Below the pieces are notes generated by a model, which was not told where the DNA came from, did not search any database, and was given only the letters and a program-made list of their open reading frames with translations. 64,000 bases of DNA from positions 62,001-126,000 of the forward strand of contig NZ_MLAL01000045.1 of the NCBI RefSeq assembly GCF_001875665.1, read 5' to 3'. Both the position numbers and the translations under genes were made by a program. This document shows, piece by piece, positions 27,056 through 35,972 of this stretch (within the stretch, counting starts at the first letter, position 1; each line of letters opens with the position of its first letter). This stretch comes from Corynebacterium sp. NML130628 (lineage in GTDB: Bacteria > Actinomycetota > Actinomycetes > Mycobacteriales > Mycobacteriaceae).

Positions 27056-28649
27056 TGAATTCTCCTAACTGTCGGGCACGGAAGCGCGCGCCCGGGATCG
27101 CATGGATCAGGTTCTTTGTCACTTCGTGGCGCGGCCACTGGAAGACGTCGTCGGTCGGGCCGTACTCCACCTGGGTACCGCGGCTGAGCACGCTGACCGT
27201 ATCCGAGATCTGTCGCACCACCGCTAAATCGTGGGAAATAAATATATAGGTCAGGCCCAGCTCTTGCTGCAGGTCCTCCAACAGCCGGAGGATCTGCGCC
27301 TGCACCGTCACGTCGAGCGCGGAAACTGCCTCATCGAACACGACGAGCTCCGGCTCCACCACGAGCGCACGCGCAATGGCCACACGCTGTCGCTGTCCGC
27401 CGGACAGCTGCGCCGGGGTACGCCGCGCGAACTGCTGCGGGTCCAGTGCCACGCGCGCCAGCATCTCGTGCGCCTTCGCGCGCGCGTCGCGTTTCGACGC
27501 CCCCGTCAGGTTCCGAACCGGCTCGGCCACGATGGCCTCCACTGTCATTTTGGGGTTCAGGGAGGAAAACGGGTTCTGGTGCACCAACTGCACCGTGGAG
27601 CGGAGCTTCCTGCGAGTGGCGTCGTCGACGCCGGTCACGACGTTGCCGCCAATGGTGACGGTGCCACTCGTCGGGTCACGGAACAGTGAGATCGCCCGCC
27701 CGGTCGTGGTCTTCCCGGAGCCGGATTCGCCCACAATCGCGTGCGTGGCCCCTCGCGTCACCTCGAAGGTGACGTCGTTGACGGCCACGAAGTCCCCGTA
27801 CTCTTGGCGCAGGTGATCCACACGCACCAGCACGTCACCGTCCGGCGCTGGCCGGTGGTAGGCGTTCGCAACGGCGAGCGAAGGGGCGTCGGCAAGCAGG
27901 CGCTGTGAGTACTCCTCTTGCGGGTCGGCGAGCACCTCCGCAGCGGGGCCTTTCTCCACGACGACGCCGCGCTGCATAATCACCACGTCATCGGCGCGGT
28001 CACCCGCCACCGCCAAGTCGTGCGTGATCAACACGATGCCGAGGTTGAGGCGCTCACGCATTTCGTCGAGCACGTCCAGCACTTTTTCCTGCACGGTCAC
28101 GTCCAGCGCGGACGTCGGCTCGTCGGCAATCAGTACCTCCGGCTCGGGCGCGATGGCCGCCGCGATGAGCACGCGCTGCTTCATCCCGCCGGAGAGCTCG
28201 TGCGGGTACTGGTCGTGTCGGCGCTGCGGGTCGTCGATACCGACGGCTTCCATCAGCTCCAGCGCACGTGCGCGACGGGAGGCGGCGCTGCCGATGCCGT
28301 GGACCGCCATGGCTTCCTCGATCGAGGCCCCGACCGGCTTCAGCGGATTGAGCGAATTGTTCGGGTCTTGCGGCACCAAACCGATCTTTGTGCCGCGCAG
28401 CTGACGCCACTGCCGCGGAGACAGCTGCGTAATGTCCTTTCCCTGGAAATAGACCGCGCCGTCCAACATCCGAGCGGGCCCTCCCAGCAGGCCGAGCGTC
28501 GCCATCACCGAGGTGGTTTTGCCGGAGCCGGACTCCCCCACGATCGCGGTGAGCTTGCCTGGCGCAACGGAAAAGGACACGTCCTGCGCCGATGGCGATT
28601 GGTTGCCGTACGCGACGGTCAGTCCACGTACTTCAAGTAAAGGTTGCAT
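27048..28649 (-). CDS. Dipeptide/nickel-type ABC transporter, fused double ATP-binding protein
   Basis: This 533-residue protein contains two complete ATPase domains, equivalent to DppD plus DppF in one chain. The first has GESGSGKTTSVMA near residue 38, LSGGMKQRVLIAAAIAPEP and LIADEPTSALDVT. The second has GESGSGKTTTGRAI at about 300, LSGGQRQRVAIARALVVEP and VVFDEAVSALDVT. All catalytic motifs are intact, so both sites should hydrolyse ATP. It begins 3 bp after the second permease gene and energises import through the two permeases. Confidence 0.9.
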   Translation of the reverse strand: MQPLLEVRGLTVAYGNQSPSAQDVSFSVAPGKLTAIVGESGSGKTTSVMATLGLLGGPARMLDGAVYFQGKDITQLSPRQWRQLRGTKIGLVPQDPNNSLNPLKPVGASIEEAMAVHGIGSAASRRARALELMEAVGIDDPQRRHDQYPHELSGGMKQRVLIAAAIAPEPEVLIADEPTSALDVTVQEKVLDVLDEMRERLNLGIVLITHDLAVAGDRADDVVIMQRGVVVEKGPAAEVLADPQEEYSQRLLADAPSLAVANAYHRPAPDGDVLVRVDHLRQEYGDFVAVNDVTFEVTRGATHAIVGESGSGKTTTGRAISLFRDPTSGTVTIGGNVVTGVDDATRRKLRSTVQLVHQNPFSSLNPKMTVEAIVAEPVRNLTGASKRDARAKAHEMLARVALDPQQFARRTPAQLSGGQRQRVAIARALVVEPELVVFDEAVSALDVTVQAQILRLLEDLQQELGLTYIFISHDLAVVRQISDTVSVLSRGTQVEYGPTDDVFQWPRHEVTKNLIHAIPGARFRARQLGEFSV

Positions 28650-28652
28650 GGG

Positions 28653-29453
28653 TTAGGCCTCCGTACGAATGAGTTGGGACAGGTGGTTCGCGCTCATCAC
28701 GGTGGCGATGATCGCCACGCCGGGCAGGACGATGATCCACCAGGCGATGGCCATGAAGTCTCGGCCTTCGGCGATGATGAGGCCCCACTCCGGGGTCGGA
28801 GGCGGGGCGCCGTAGCCGAGGAATCCGAGGATGGAGAGCTGCAGGATTGCCGTGCCGAATTGCAGGGCCGCCAGCGCAATGACCGGGGTCAGTGAGTTCG
28901 GCAGGATGTGACGCACCAACGCCTGCGTCTTCGTCGCCCCAGAACCGTAGGCGGCCTCCACGAAGTCGGCGCGTGCAACCTGCATCACCTGCGAGCGGGC
29001 AAGGCGGGCGAACGTCGCCACCGTGGTCATACCGACGGCGAACGCGGCCTGCAGTGAGCCAAAGCCCAGCACAATGATGATGGACAAGGACAGTAGGATC
29101 CCGGGGATAGCGAGTAGGACGTCCACGAGCCGCATGAGCACGGTATCGACCTTGCCACGAAGCGCGCCCGCGAGCAGGCCGATCAGCGTACCGAGCACCA
29201 GCCCGACCGCCACCGCGATCACCGCGCCGAGCAGCGACTGCCGCGCACCGTAGACCACGCGAGAGAACACGTCGCGCCCTACGGCGTCGGTGCCGAAGAA
29301 GTGTTCCGCGCTCGGCGCGGCCAGGGCCACGTCGACGCCTTTATACGGGTCGTGCGTGGCGAATACGCCCGGCAGCAGGGCCCACGCGCACGCGATGAGC
29401 AGCACCAGCAGTGCGAGTACCGTGCCTGGGTGTTTCCAATTCGTTGTTCGCAT
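28653..29453 (-). CDS. Dipeptide-type ABC transporter permease (DppC class)
   Basis: This 266-residue permease has about six helices. The N-terminal segment DPYKGVDVALAAPSAEHFFGTDAVGRDVFSRVVYGARQSL is the hallmark of DppC-type permeases, and the EAA-type loop ADFVEAAYGSGATKTQALVRHILPNSLTP contacts the ATPase. It follows the DppB-type permease by 5 bp and precedes the fused ATPase. Confidence 0.9.
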   Translation of the reverse strand: MRTTNWKHPGTVLALLVLLIACAWALLPGVFATHDPYKGVDVALAAPSAEHFFGTDAVGRDVFSRVVYGARQSLLGAVIAVAVGLVLGTLIGLLAGALRGKVDTVLMRLVDVLLAIPGILLSLSIIIVLGFGSLQAAFAVGMTTVATFARLARSQVMQVARADFVEAAYGSGATKTQALVRHILPNSLTPVIALAALQFGTAILQLSILGFLGYGAPPPTPEWGLIIAEGRDFMAIAWWIIVLPGVAIIATVMSANHLSQLIRTEA

Positions 29454-29458
29454 GGTTG

Positions 29459-30472
29459 CTACTCCCGTCCCGTTTCGATTGCCCGCACGTCAATGGCGTC
29501 GGCGGACTGGCTGGCGTACTGCTTCGGTGTTGCGGCAAATGGCCCATCGGCGGTCCGCAGCCGCACGTCAAGCACCGGGTAGAGCAGGTCAATGATGAGG
29601 TTGATGGTCACGTACGCCACCGCCGCGATGAGCACGACGCCCAGCAGCACCGGGGTGTCACGGTTCGATACCGATGTGACCACCATGGAGCCCAACCCCG
29701 TGCGCCCGAAGACGGTTTCCGTCACCACGGCGCCGCCTACGAGCTCGCCGAAGAGTAGACCAGCCATGGTCAGCGCTGGGAGTAGCGCGTTTCGCAGCAC
29801 GTCAGACCAGAAGATGCGGGTCTCGCTCGCGCCGCGCGCCCGCGCCACCTGCACGAATGGGCTGCGCTGTACCTCGTCAATGGAGCGGATCAGCACCTGC
29901 GCGAGCGGGGCCGCCATCGGGACGGACAATGTGAGCGTCGGCAGCACGAGCCCTTCGATTGGTCCGGGGGCGACCACGTTGATCCAGCCGAGCTCAAAGG
30001 ACACTAGCTGCAGCAGCACAATCGCGATCCAGAATCCTGGCAACGACACCATCAGCGAGGGCACTGCGCGAAACAGCTCGCCGATGCGTCCGGCGCCCGG
30101 TAGTGTTGCGACGAATGCGGTGGCCAGCGCCACAATGATCGCGAGCCCGACCGAGGTTGCAGCCAGCGCCAGCGTGTGCGGTAGGGCGTCGGCGATGATC
30201 TGCCCCACCGGCGTACCTGTGCGCACCGAGTAGCCGAGGTTTCCGGTAAGCAGTCCCGTCAGCGTCGCCACGTATTGCGAGAGCAGCGGCTTATCGACGC
30301 CCATCTCCGAGCGGATCTCCTCTATCTCCGCTTGGCTGAGCCCCAGGGCAGGATCGGCGTAGCGTGCCATCACGCCGTCGGATGGCAGGGCTGAAAGCAG
30401 AAAGAATGCGACGGTGTAGGTCAGTAGCAGTACGATGAGCGCTTGGCCTACCCGTTTGACGATGTACGGCAT
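29459..30472 (-). CDS. Dipeptide-type ABC transporter permease (DppB class)
   Basis: This 337-residue permease has the DppB pattern. The first helix is followed by the extracytoplasmic loop EEIRSEMGVDKPLLSQYVATLTGLLTGNLGYSVRTGTPV, then the EAA loop PFVQVARARGASETRIFWSDVLRNALLPALTM, and VTETVFGRTGLGSM. The ATG at 30472 (MPYIVKRVGQALIVLLL) is chosen from family alignment. It overlaps the upstream binding-protein gene by 25 bp, so translation is likely coupled. Confidence 0.88.
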   Translation of the reverse strand: MPYIVKRVGQALIVLLLTYTVAFFLLSALPSDGVMARYADPALGLSQAEIEEIRSEMGVDKPLLSQYVATLTGLLTGNLGYSVRTGTPVGQIIADALPHTLALAATSVGLAIIVALATAFVATLPGAGRIGELFRAVPSLMVSLPGFWIAIVLLQLVSFELGWINVVAPGPIEGLVLPTLTLSVPMAAPLAQVLIRSIDEVQRSPFVQVARARGASETRIFWSDVLRNALLPALTMAGLLFGELVGGAVVTETVFGRTGLGSMVVTSVSNRDTPVLLGVVLIAAVAYVTINLIIDLLYPVLDVRLRTADGPFAATPKQYASQSADAIDVRAIETGRE

Positions 30473-32112
30473 GGCGTATCCTCTTCCTGGAGGTAGGCGC
30501 TGTACAGCGCAGGTCGTGCGACAGATTCCACGCTGAACCCGCACAGGCGCGGGCTCAGGGCGTAGACCTGTGGTTCTTCAAACAGTGGCAGCGTATAGGC
30601 CTGTTCGGTGACGTAGTCCTGGACGGCTTCGACCGCGCGGGCCCGGCCGGCGTCGTCGGGTGTGGAGACCACGGTCTGCAGTAGGTCTTCCAGGTGCTGG
30701 TCGATCACGTTGTCGTTTTCGTCCTGGTTGATGAAGGAGTCTCGGCGCTCGACCGCGTAGTGCGACTCGATGGCGTCGTAGTCCGCCCGGCCGACCATTG
30801 TGTGGTAGAGCTGCACCTTGTTTGGGTCCTTAGACGCTACGTTTTGCGTCGAGCGGTCACCGGAAAGTATGGACAGCTCAATGCCGATGTCGCGTAGGTC
30901 GGACTGCACCATCGTCATCGCCTCGCGGGCGCGCGGCTGGGTTTGGGCGTAGTTGACGGTCAGGTGCAGACGCTCCCCGTCTTTGATGCGGATGCCGTCG
31001 CCACCAACAACCCACCCGGCCTCATCAAGGAGCTGTCGGGCAAGCTCTGGGTCGTATGCGTAGGCGTCGCCCTGGTTTTTGTAGCCCAGGCCGGTGGCGG
31101 CCACGCTCAAGGTCGCCAGCGGGTAGGAATCAGAGAACAGGATGCGCAGCAACTCTTCGCGGTTTACGCTGTGCGTAATCGCACGGCGTACCCGGATGTC
31201 CTGCAGGTACGGGTGCTGCGGGCGCATCGCGAGCTGGTTGTTCATTGCGTTGGTGCCGCGGGAAACGATCTGCACGCCACGGTCTTGAAGGTGGCGCTCG
31301 GCGGACGCAGTCACGTCGCGTACGATGTCCGCCTGCCCAGATATGACCGCGCCCGTGCGCATCGCTTCTTCGGCAGCAAGCCGGTACGTCACGCTGTCCA
31401 GCCGAGCGCGGCCCTGATGTTCGAGGATGGGTGGCGCCCAGTCGTAGTCCTCGCGCGCCCGCAGTTCGATGGAGGTGCCCAGCTCCTCGCCTGCGACGAC
31501 AAACGGGCCGGATCCGATGACGTTGTGGGCGCTTCCCGGCCCGAAGTACTCGTTGTCGAGCGCCAAGGTGGCGTCGGAAAGCAGCCCGGCGTTGTACACG
31601 GATACCGCCTGCGCGAACCCCGGTGAGGGTGCGGTGAAGTGGAAGCGCACCGTGTCCTCGTCGATGACCTCGCCGTAGTCGTAGTTCGAGATCTGCTCGG
31701 AGGCGTTCAGCAGCCGCTCCTTGTCGCCTTTGCCGTAAAGGTCGAAGTTGGCGACGACGTTTTCCGCGGTCAGCGGCGAGCCGTCGGAGTAGGTGACGTC
31801 GGTGCGGATGTCGAAGGTGTACACCGTCGCGTCCTCGTTGATTTCCGGCAGCTTCGTGGCGATCCACGGGTGCAGCTCGAGTGTCTCTGGGTCCTGATAG
31901 AGCAGTCTGTCTGTTATTTGATTCACGACGCCACCGTTCGGGTAGAACCCTGCCGCTGGCGGATACAGCGAGGTAAACCAGTTCGGCTCAAGGTACGTGA
32001 TTGCCTGCATGTCCTCGCCCTGCTCTGTTTGCCCTGCACATGCGGTGCATAACCCGAGTAGCGTGGTAGCCGCAAGCAGCGCTCCGGCCTGCGTTCGACG
32101 TTTGTGGTTCAC
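30448..32112 (-). CDS. ABC transporter substrate-binding lipoprotein, family 5 (KPN_01854-like)
   Basis: This exported lipoprotein of 554 residues belongs to the oligopeptide/nickel binding-protein class. The signal peptide ends in LCTAC (likely lipidated Cys25). The mature N-terminus ITYLEPNWFTSLYPPAAGFYPNGGVVNQITDRLLYQDPETLELHPWIA resembles the KPN_01854 subgroup, which travels with CMD and AhpD genes. The GTG at 32112 is preferred to one at 32145, because GGGAGAAC lies just before it and a signal peptide follows directly. It is the first gene of the operon, behind two McbR-type sites. Confidence 0.85.
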   Translation of the reverse strand: MNHKRRTQAGALLAATTLLGLCTACAGQTEQGEDMQAITYLEPNWFTSLYPPAAGFYPNGGVVNQITDRLLYQDPETLELHPWIATKLPEINEDATVYTFDIRTDVTYSDGSPLTAENVVANFDLYGKGDKERLLNASEQISNYDYGEVIDEDTVRFHFTAPSPGFAQAVSVYNAGLLSDATLALDNEYFGPGSAHNVIGSGPFVVAGEELGTSIELRAREDYDWAPPILEHQGRARLDSVTYRLAAEEAMRTGAVISGQADIVRDVTASAERHLQDRGVQIVSRGTNAMNNQLAMRPQHPYLQDIRVRRAITHSVNREELLRILFSDSYPLATLSVAATGLGYKNQGDAYAYDPELARQLLDEAGWVVGGDGIRIKDGERLHLTVNYAQTQPRAREAMTMVQSDLRDIGIELSILSGDRSTQNVASKDPNKVQLYHTMVGRADYDAIESHYAVERRDSFINQDENDNVIDQHLEDLLQTVVSTPDDAGRARAVEAVQDYVTEQAYTLPLFEEPQVYALSPRLCGFSVESVARPALYSAYLQEEDTPCRTSSNG

Positions 32113-32149
32113 TGTTCTCCCTTCGATGAGCGATAAGGCTAACACAGAT

Positions 32150-32165
32150 TAGACGGAGCGGTCTC
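32150..32165 (-). promoter_or_regulatory. McbR-type operator 1 of the divergent ABC/FAD locus
   Basis: TAGAC-GGAGCG-GTCTC matches 9 of 10 fixed positions of TAGAC-N6-GTCTA. It lies 37 bp upstream of the binding-protein GTG. Its centre is 23 bp from operator 2, about two helical turns, so two dimers could bind on one face. Confidence 0.7.
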
Positions 32166-32172
32166 GAGCGTC

Positions 32173-32188
32173 TAGACTAAGCAGTCTA
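32173..32188 (+). promoter_or_regulatory. McbR-type operator 2 of the divergent ABC/FAD locus
   Basis: TAGAC-TAAGCA-GTCTA is a perfect match to the McbR consensus TAGAC-N6-GTCTA. It ends 33 bp before the GTG of the FAD/NAD(P)-binding protein gene. In C. glutamicum McbR represses sulfur-amino-acid genes in response to S-adenosylhomocysteine. Confidence 0.8.
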
Positions 32189-32221
32189 AACGGTCGCTGT
32201 CGCAACAGGAAGGAACACACA

Positions 32222-34117
32222 GTGCAGCCAGCAATCGCCATCGTCGGCGCAGGTCCACGCGGCATTTCCATCATTGAACGCATCGCCGCCGCGCTCAACG
32301 AATCTAATTCCACCCAACCACTGACAATCCACCTCATCGACGACGCCCAGCACGGCGCCGGACGCGTCTGGGACACCGCACAAACCCACACCCTGTGCAT
32401 GAACACGCTCGCCGGCGCGGTCACTCTCTTCACAGAACCCGGCTCGACCGTCACCGCCCCCGTACTCGAGGGGCCCACCATGTACGAGTGGATCCAACTC
32501 CTGCGCGGCGAGCGCGACGCCGTGTCCGCCATCAAGCAATCACTGTTCGACGCCCACCCAACCCCCGACCACGTCACCGCCGACTTCGGCGCGGAGCTGG
32601 CTGCCACCCGCCCGGAATCCAACCCCTCACGCGCGCTGTACGGCGAATACCTCCACTGGGTCCTCACAGTCGCGTTGGCGCAGCTCCCTCAGCACGTGAC
32701 CGTCACCAACCACCACTCCCGCGCGCAGCAGATCACCGCCGACGACCAGCGCGACACCATCACGCTTGAGGACGGCACAACCGTCCACGCCGACGCCACC
32801 GTGCTCGCCACCGGCTGGGTCGTCCCCGAGCACCCAGTGGCCTTCCGCGGGCACTGGATCCAACCCGGCAACCCGGTGGAACAGGACGTCGATACGCTTG
32901 TTGCTGGCGAAACCGCAATCGTGCGCGGGCTCGGCATGGGCTTCTTCGACCTCATGGCGCTGAGCACCATCAACCGTGACGGCCGCTTCGTGCCCGCCGA
33001 CACCCGCTCCGAGCTGCGCTACGAACCCAGCGGCGCCGAACCACACCTCGTGGTCACCTCTGGGCGCGGCTACCCCTACCTGCCAAAATCCGAGTACCAC
33101 TCGCTGCCACCGAAGGCGGACCTCTCTCGGCTGCGCGCCGCGATCGAAAAGCACAGCGACGCCACCACGCTCAGCTTCGGCGAACAGCTCTGGCCTGCCC
33201 TCATCCGCGACTGCTACGCCGCCTACTACACCACCCTCGCGCGCGTACGCCCCGACGCCCTGTGCATCCCACTAGCGGACATCATCTCGCGCATCGACGC
33301 TGCACCACTCGCCGACGCCGCCACCCGCACCAGCCTCCTGCCCTGCGCCCGCGTACTCAACGACACCCTTGCCGACGCCACCACCGCCCCCTTCGACATC
33401 TCCTACTGGATTGACCCCCTCGCCGGGTACGAAGGCCTCGACGCCGAGAGCCTGAACTGCGTCATCGCCGACGCGCTGGCCCGCGACATCGCCGAGGCCA
33501 TCGCCGCCCTCGACTCCCCCATCAAATCCGCCCTGTGGGTGATCTCCGCAGGCCGCAAACCAACCGCCATCGCCGTCGAGAACGGCCGCGGCACCCCGGA
33601 GGACCAGCACGGCGCGCTCTCCGACTACATGGCATTCGGCCAGATGGTCGGCTCCGGCCCGCCGCTCTTCCGCTCCCGCGAACTCCTCGCACTTATCGAC
33701 GCCGGCCTCGTCACCCTGCTCGGCCCAACCCCAACCGTCACGCAATCGGGCACAACCTTCACGGCCACCAGCGCCGAGCGCACCATCACCGCGAACACCC
33801 TCGCAGACGCTTTCCTGCCGTCCCCCAACATCACCCGCGCAGCCGACCCGCTCACCGCATCGCTGCTGGAAAGCGATCGCATCCGCCCATTCGCACCCTT
33901 CGGCACGCCCACCGGCTCCCCCGAAACCGACGCGGATACCCGCCGCACCATCCACCCCGACGGCACCCTGGACCCGCGCCTGCACATCGCAGGCATCCCC
34001 ACCGGCACACAGTGGGCAGACACCACCATCTCCCCAATGCCCGGCACCGACCCGCGCATGCTGCAGGAAACAGACAAGACCGCACGGTCGCTACTGCGGC
34101 AGGTACGTGTACGCTAG
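32222..34117 (+). CDS. FAD/NAD(P)-binding protein (NAD_binding_9 type)
   Basis: This large flavoprotein-like enzyme of 631 residues has the N-terminal Rossmann motif IAIVGAGPRGISIIERIA, HLIDDAQHGAGRVWDTAQTHTLCMNT, the mid-domain DATVLATGWVVPEHP, and a second nucleotide-binding region around GETAIVRGLGMGFFDLMAL. The layout matches the NAD_binding_9 family, seen in single large FAD proteins of actinobacteria and proteobacteria. The reaction is unknown; relation to N- or S-oxidising monooxygenases is possible. The GTG is preceded by AGGAAGGA. Two McbR-type operators upstream link it to sulfur control. Confidence 0.75.
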   Translation: MQPAIAIVGAGPRGISIIERIAAALNESNSTQPLTIHLIDDAQHGAGRVWDTAQTHTLCMNTLAGAVTLFTEPGSTVTAPVLEGPTMYEWIQLLRGERDAVSAIKQSLFDAHPTPDHVTADFGAELAATRPESNPSRALYGEYLHWVLTVALAQLPQHVTVTNHHSRAQQITADDQRDTITLEDGTTVHADATVLATGWVVPEHPVAFRGHWIQPGNPVEQDVDTLVAGETAIVRGLGMGFFDLMALSTINRDGRFVPADTRSELRYEPSGAEPHLVVTSGRGYPYLPKSEYHSLPPKADLSRLRAAIEKHSDATTLSFGEQLWPALIRDCYAAYYTTLARVRPDALCIPLADIISRIDAAPLADAATRTSLLPCARVLNDTLADATTAPFDISYWIDPLAGYEGLDAESLNCVIADALARDIAEAIAALDSPIKSALWVISAGRKPTAIAVENGRGTPEDQHGALSDYMAFGQMVGSGPPLFRSRELLALIDAGLVTLLGPTPTVTQSGTTFTATSAERTITANTLADAFLPSPNITRAADPLTASLLESDRIRPFAPFGTPTGSPETDADTRRTIHPDGTLDPRLHIAGIPTGTQWADTTISPMPGTDPRMLQETDKTARSLLRQVRVR

Positions 34118-34737
34118 CCCAGGTCGCGCGCAACCGCCCACCGGGTCAACTGGTGGCGGTTCGAGGTCTGCGTCTTCCGCAAAATACTCGACGCATGCGT
34201 CTCCACCGTCTTCACGGAAATGAATAGGCGCTGCGCGATCTCCTTGTACGTGTAGCCCCGCGCCAGCAGACGCAGCACCTCGAGTTCGCGCCTGGTCAGC
34301 GAGTCCACCGCCGGGTCGTCCTCCTCGACGACAGGCCTGCTCGCAAACGCATCAAGCACGAACCCCGCCAACCGCGGCGAGAAGTACGCATCCCCGCCGC
34401 GTACCCGCTCGATCGCCTCCGCGAGCTCCGCGCCCGCGATGTTCTTGGTCACGTACCCGCGGGCGCCCGCGCGGATCAGGGCAATGACGTCCTCGGCGGC
34501 GTCAGACACGCTGAGCACCAAGTACGCCGGGCCGGGTGCGCGCTTCAGCACTGCGAGGCCGCCGCCGTCGGGCATGTGGACGTCGAGAAGCACGACGTCG
34601 GGCTGTGTCTGCTCGATTCCCCGCACCGCCTCGGCGACCGTCCCGGCCTCACCGACGATCTCCACCGCCTGCTGCAGCTCGGCCTTCACCCCAGCGCGGA
34701 ACACGGAGTGGTCATCCACTAGAAACACGCGAGTCAT
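34114..34737 (-). CDS. esrR: NarL/LuxR-family response regulator (EsrR-like)
   Basis: This 207-residue two-domain regulator has a receiver with DD at residues 8-9, phosphorylation Asp in VVLLDVHMPDGGG and Lys in GYVTKNIAGAE. The C-terminal LuxR helix-turn-helix is LTRRELEVLRLLARGYTYKEIAQRLFISVKTVETHASSIL. It overlaps the sensor kinase gene by 4 bp and the end of the FAD gene by 4 bp. Position beside guaA and a divergent PspC protein matches C. glutamicum EsrISR, an envelope-stress system; identity is inferred from that context. Confidence 0.8.
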   Translation of the reverse strand: MTRVFLVDDHSVFRAGVKAELQQAVEIVGEAGTVAEAVRGIEQTQPDVVLLDVHMPDGGGLAVLKRAPGPAYLVLSVSDAAEDVIALIRAGARGYVTKNIAGAELAEAIERVRGGDAYFSPRLAGFVLDAFASRPVVEEDDPAVDSLTRRELEVLRLLARGYTYKEIAQRLFISVKTVETHASSILRKTQTSNRHQLTRWAVARDLG

Positions 34738-35861
34738 AGGTCCAACGCTAGTTCAATCTCAGTGCCACTGCGTTCCGACGTCACCACGTGTACCTCTCCC
34801 CCAACGCGCTCCACGCGGCCCACGATGGAGTCCCGCAGACCGTGCCGGTCCGTCGGCACCGCCTCGGGGTCGAATCCGCTGCCACGATCGCGCACGAACA
34901 CGGTGAGCCTGCCAGCGAGGTGCTCCGCGTAGACATCGACCGTGTCCACGCCGGCGTGCTTGGTCGCGTTGACCATCGCCTCCCTCGCCGCGAGCACGAC
35001 CGCCTCTGCGCGCTCGTCGAAGGGAATGTCCTCGCCCACCGTGACGGGTTGAATCACGACCCCGTAGGCGTCCTCCACCTCGCCTGCAGCCTTGCGCAAC
35101 GCGGCGAAGGTGGTGGTGTGGTTGGACACGGTGTCGTCGAATAGCCAGGCGCGAAGCTCACGCTCCTGGCCACGGGCAAGCCGAACCACCTCGTCCGGGT
35201 CACCGGCCTGCCGCTGGATGAGCGCCAGCGTCTGCAGCACCGAATCATGCAAACGAGACGCGATCTCCGCACGCTGGTCCGCCACCGCCTTCTGCTCACG
35301 CTCCGCGACGAGCGAGTTCGCCAGCTTCGTGATCAGCGGCACCACCAGCACCGCCACCCCCAGCACCGTCACCAGCACAGAAACCACCATCCCGGCGACC
35401 CCACTGCTTTCCCCCATGAGTGCGAGCGCCAGCACCCCGCCCATCACCAGCAGCGCACCCAGCGCCATCGCCGCCATGTTCTTCCACGAAGACGTACCAC
35501 GGTCGTAGGCCTGCAGCGCGATGACCGCACCCACAATGAGCACGCCAACCACGAACAGCGCGGCGGATCCAACGCCCGAGGAACCCTGTAAGGACAGCAG
35601 CGCGCCCACAAACCCGACCAGCACGAGAGAAACATCCAGCGCACCAGGACGCTGCCGGGGCTCGACGCTCTCGGCAACTGGGGTGAACATCCACAAGCCC
35701 GAGTACAGCAACGCCCCCAGCCCACCGGCGAAGCTTGCGACAACAAAAAACAGCCGCACCCACCTCACGTCCACTCCGAGGTGGCCAGCTACACCAGAGG
35801 CCACACCCGCAATGACACGGCGGGAAGGGTCCCGGGTCAGCCGGGGATACAACGCAGACAT
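34734..35861 (-). CDS. esrS: PspC-domain sensor histidine kinase (EsrS-like)
   Basis: This 375-residue kinase begins with a PspC domain (LTRDPSRRVIAGVASGVAGHLGVDVRWVRLFFVVASFAGGLGALLYSGLWMF), followed by about five membrane helices. It then has a HisKA_3 dimerisation helix with the phosphorylated His in EIASRLHDSVLQTLALIQ. The HATPase has REAMVNATKHAGVDTV, DRGSGFDPEAVPTDRHGLRDSIVGRVERVGGE. The ATG at 35861 is chosen because MSALYPRLTRDPSRR starts the PspC region. It is co-translated with the regulator and divergent from the EsrI-like gene. Confidence 0.85.
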   Translation of the reverse strand: MSALYPRLTRDPSRRVIAGVASGVAGHLGVDVRWVRLFFVVASFAGGLGALLYSGLWMFTPVAESVEPRQRPGALDVSLVLVGFVGALLSLQGSSGVGSAALFVVGVLIVGAVIALQAYDRGTSSWKNMAAMALGALLVMGGVLALALMGESSGVAGMVVSVLVTVLGVAVLVVPLITKLANSLVAEREQKAVADQRAEIASRLHDSVLQTLALIQRQAGDPDEVVRLARGQERELRAWLFDDTVSNHTTTFAALRKAAGEVEDAYGVVIQPVTVGEDIPFDERAEAVVLAAREAMVNATKHAGVDTVDVYAEHLAGRLTVFVRDRGSGFDPEAVPTDRHGLRDSIVGRVERVGGEVHVVTSERSGTEIELALDL

Positions 35862-35905
35862 GCACTCATCTTTACACGCACAGTTCCTCGGGCACATCGG
35901 GGTAA

Positions 35906-35928
35906 ACCCTGAGATCAAAAATCAGGGT
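35906..35928. promoter_or_regulatory. Inverted repeat between esrS and esrI, candidate EsrR operator
   Basis: ACCCTGA (35906-35912) and TCAGGGT (35922-35928) are perfect 7-bp inverted arms separated by 9 nt. The centre is 56 bp from each gene start. A symmetric site in a divergent promoter of a two-component system is a likely autoregulatory operator, but no consensus was available to compare. Confidence 0.5.
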
Positions 35929-35972
35929 CGTTCCCGATACCGCCCGCGGACCCACCACGGGACAATAAAGAC

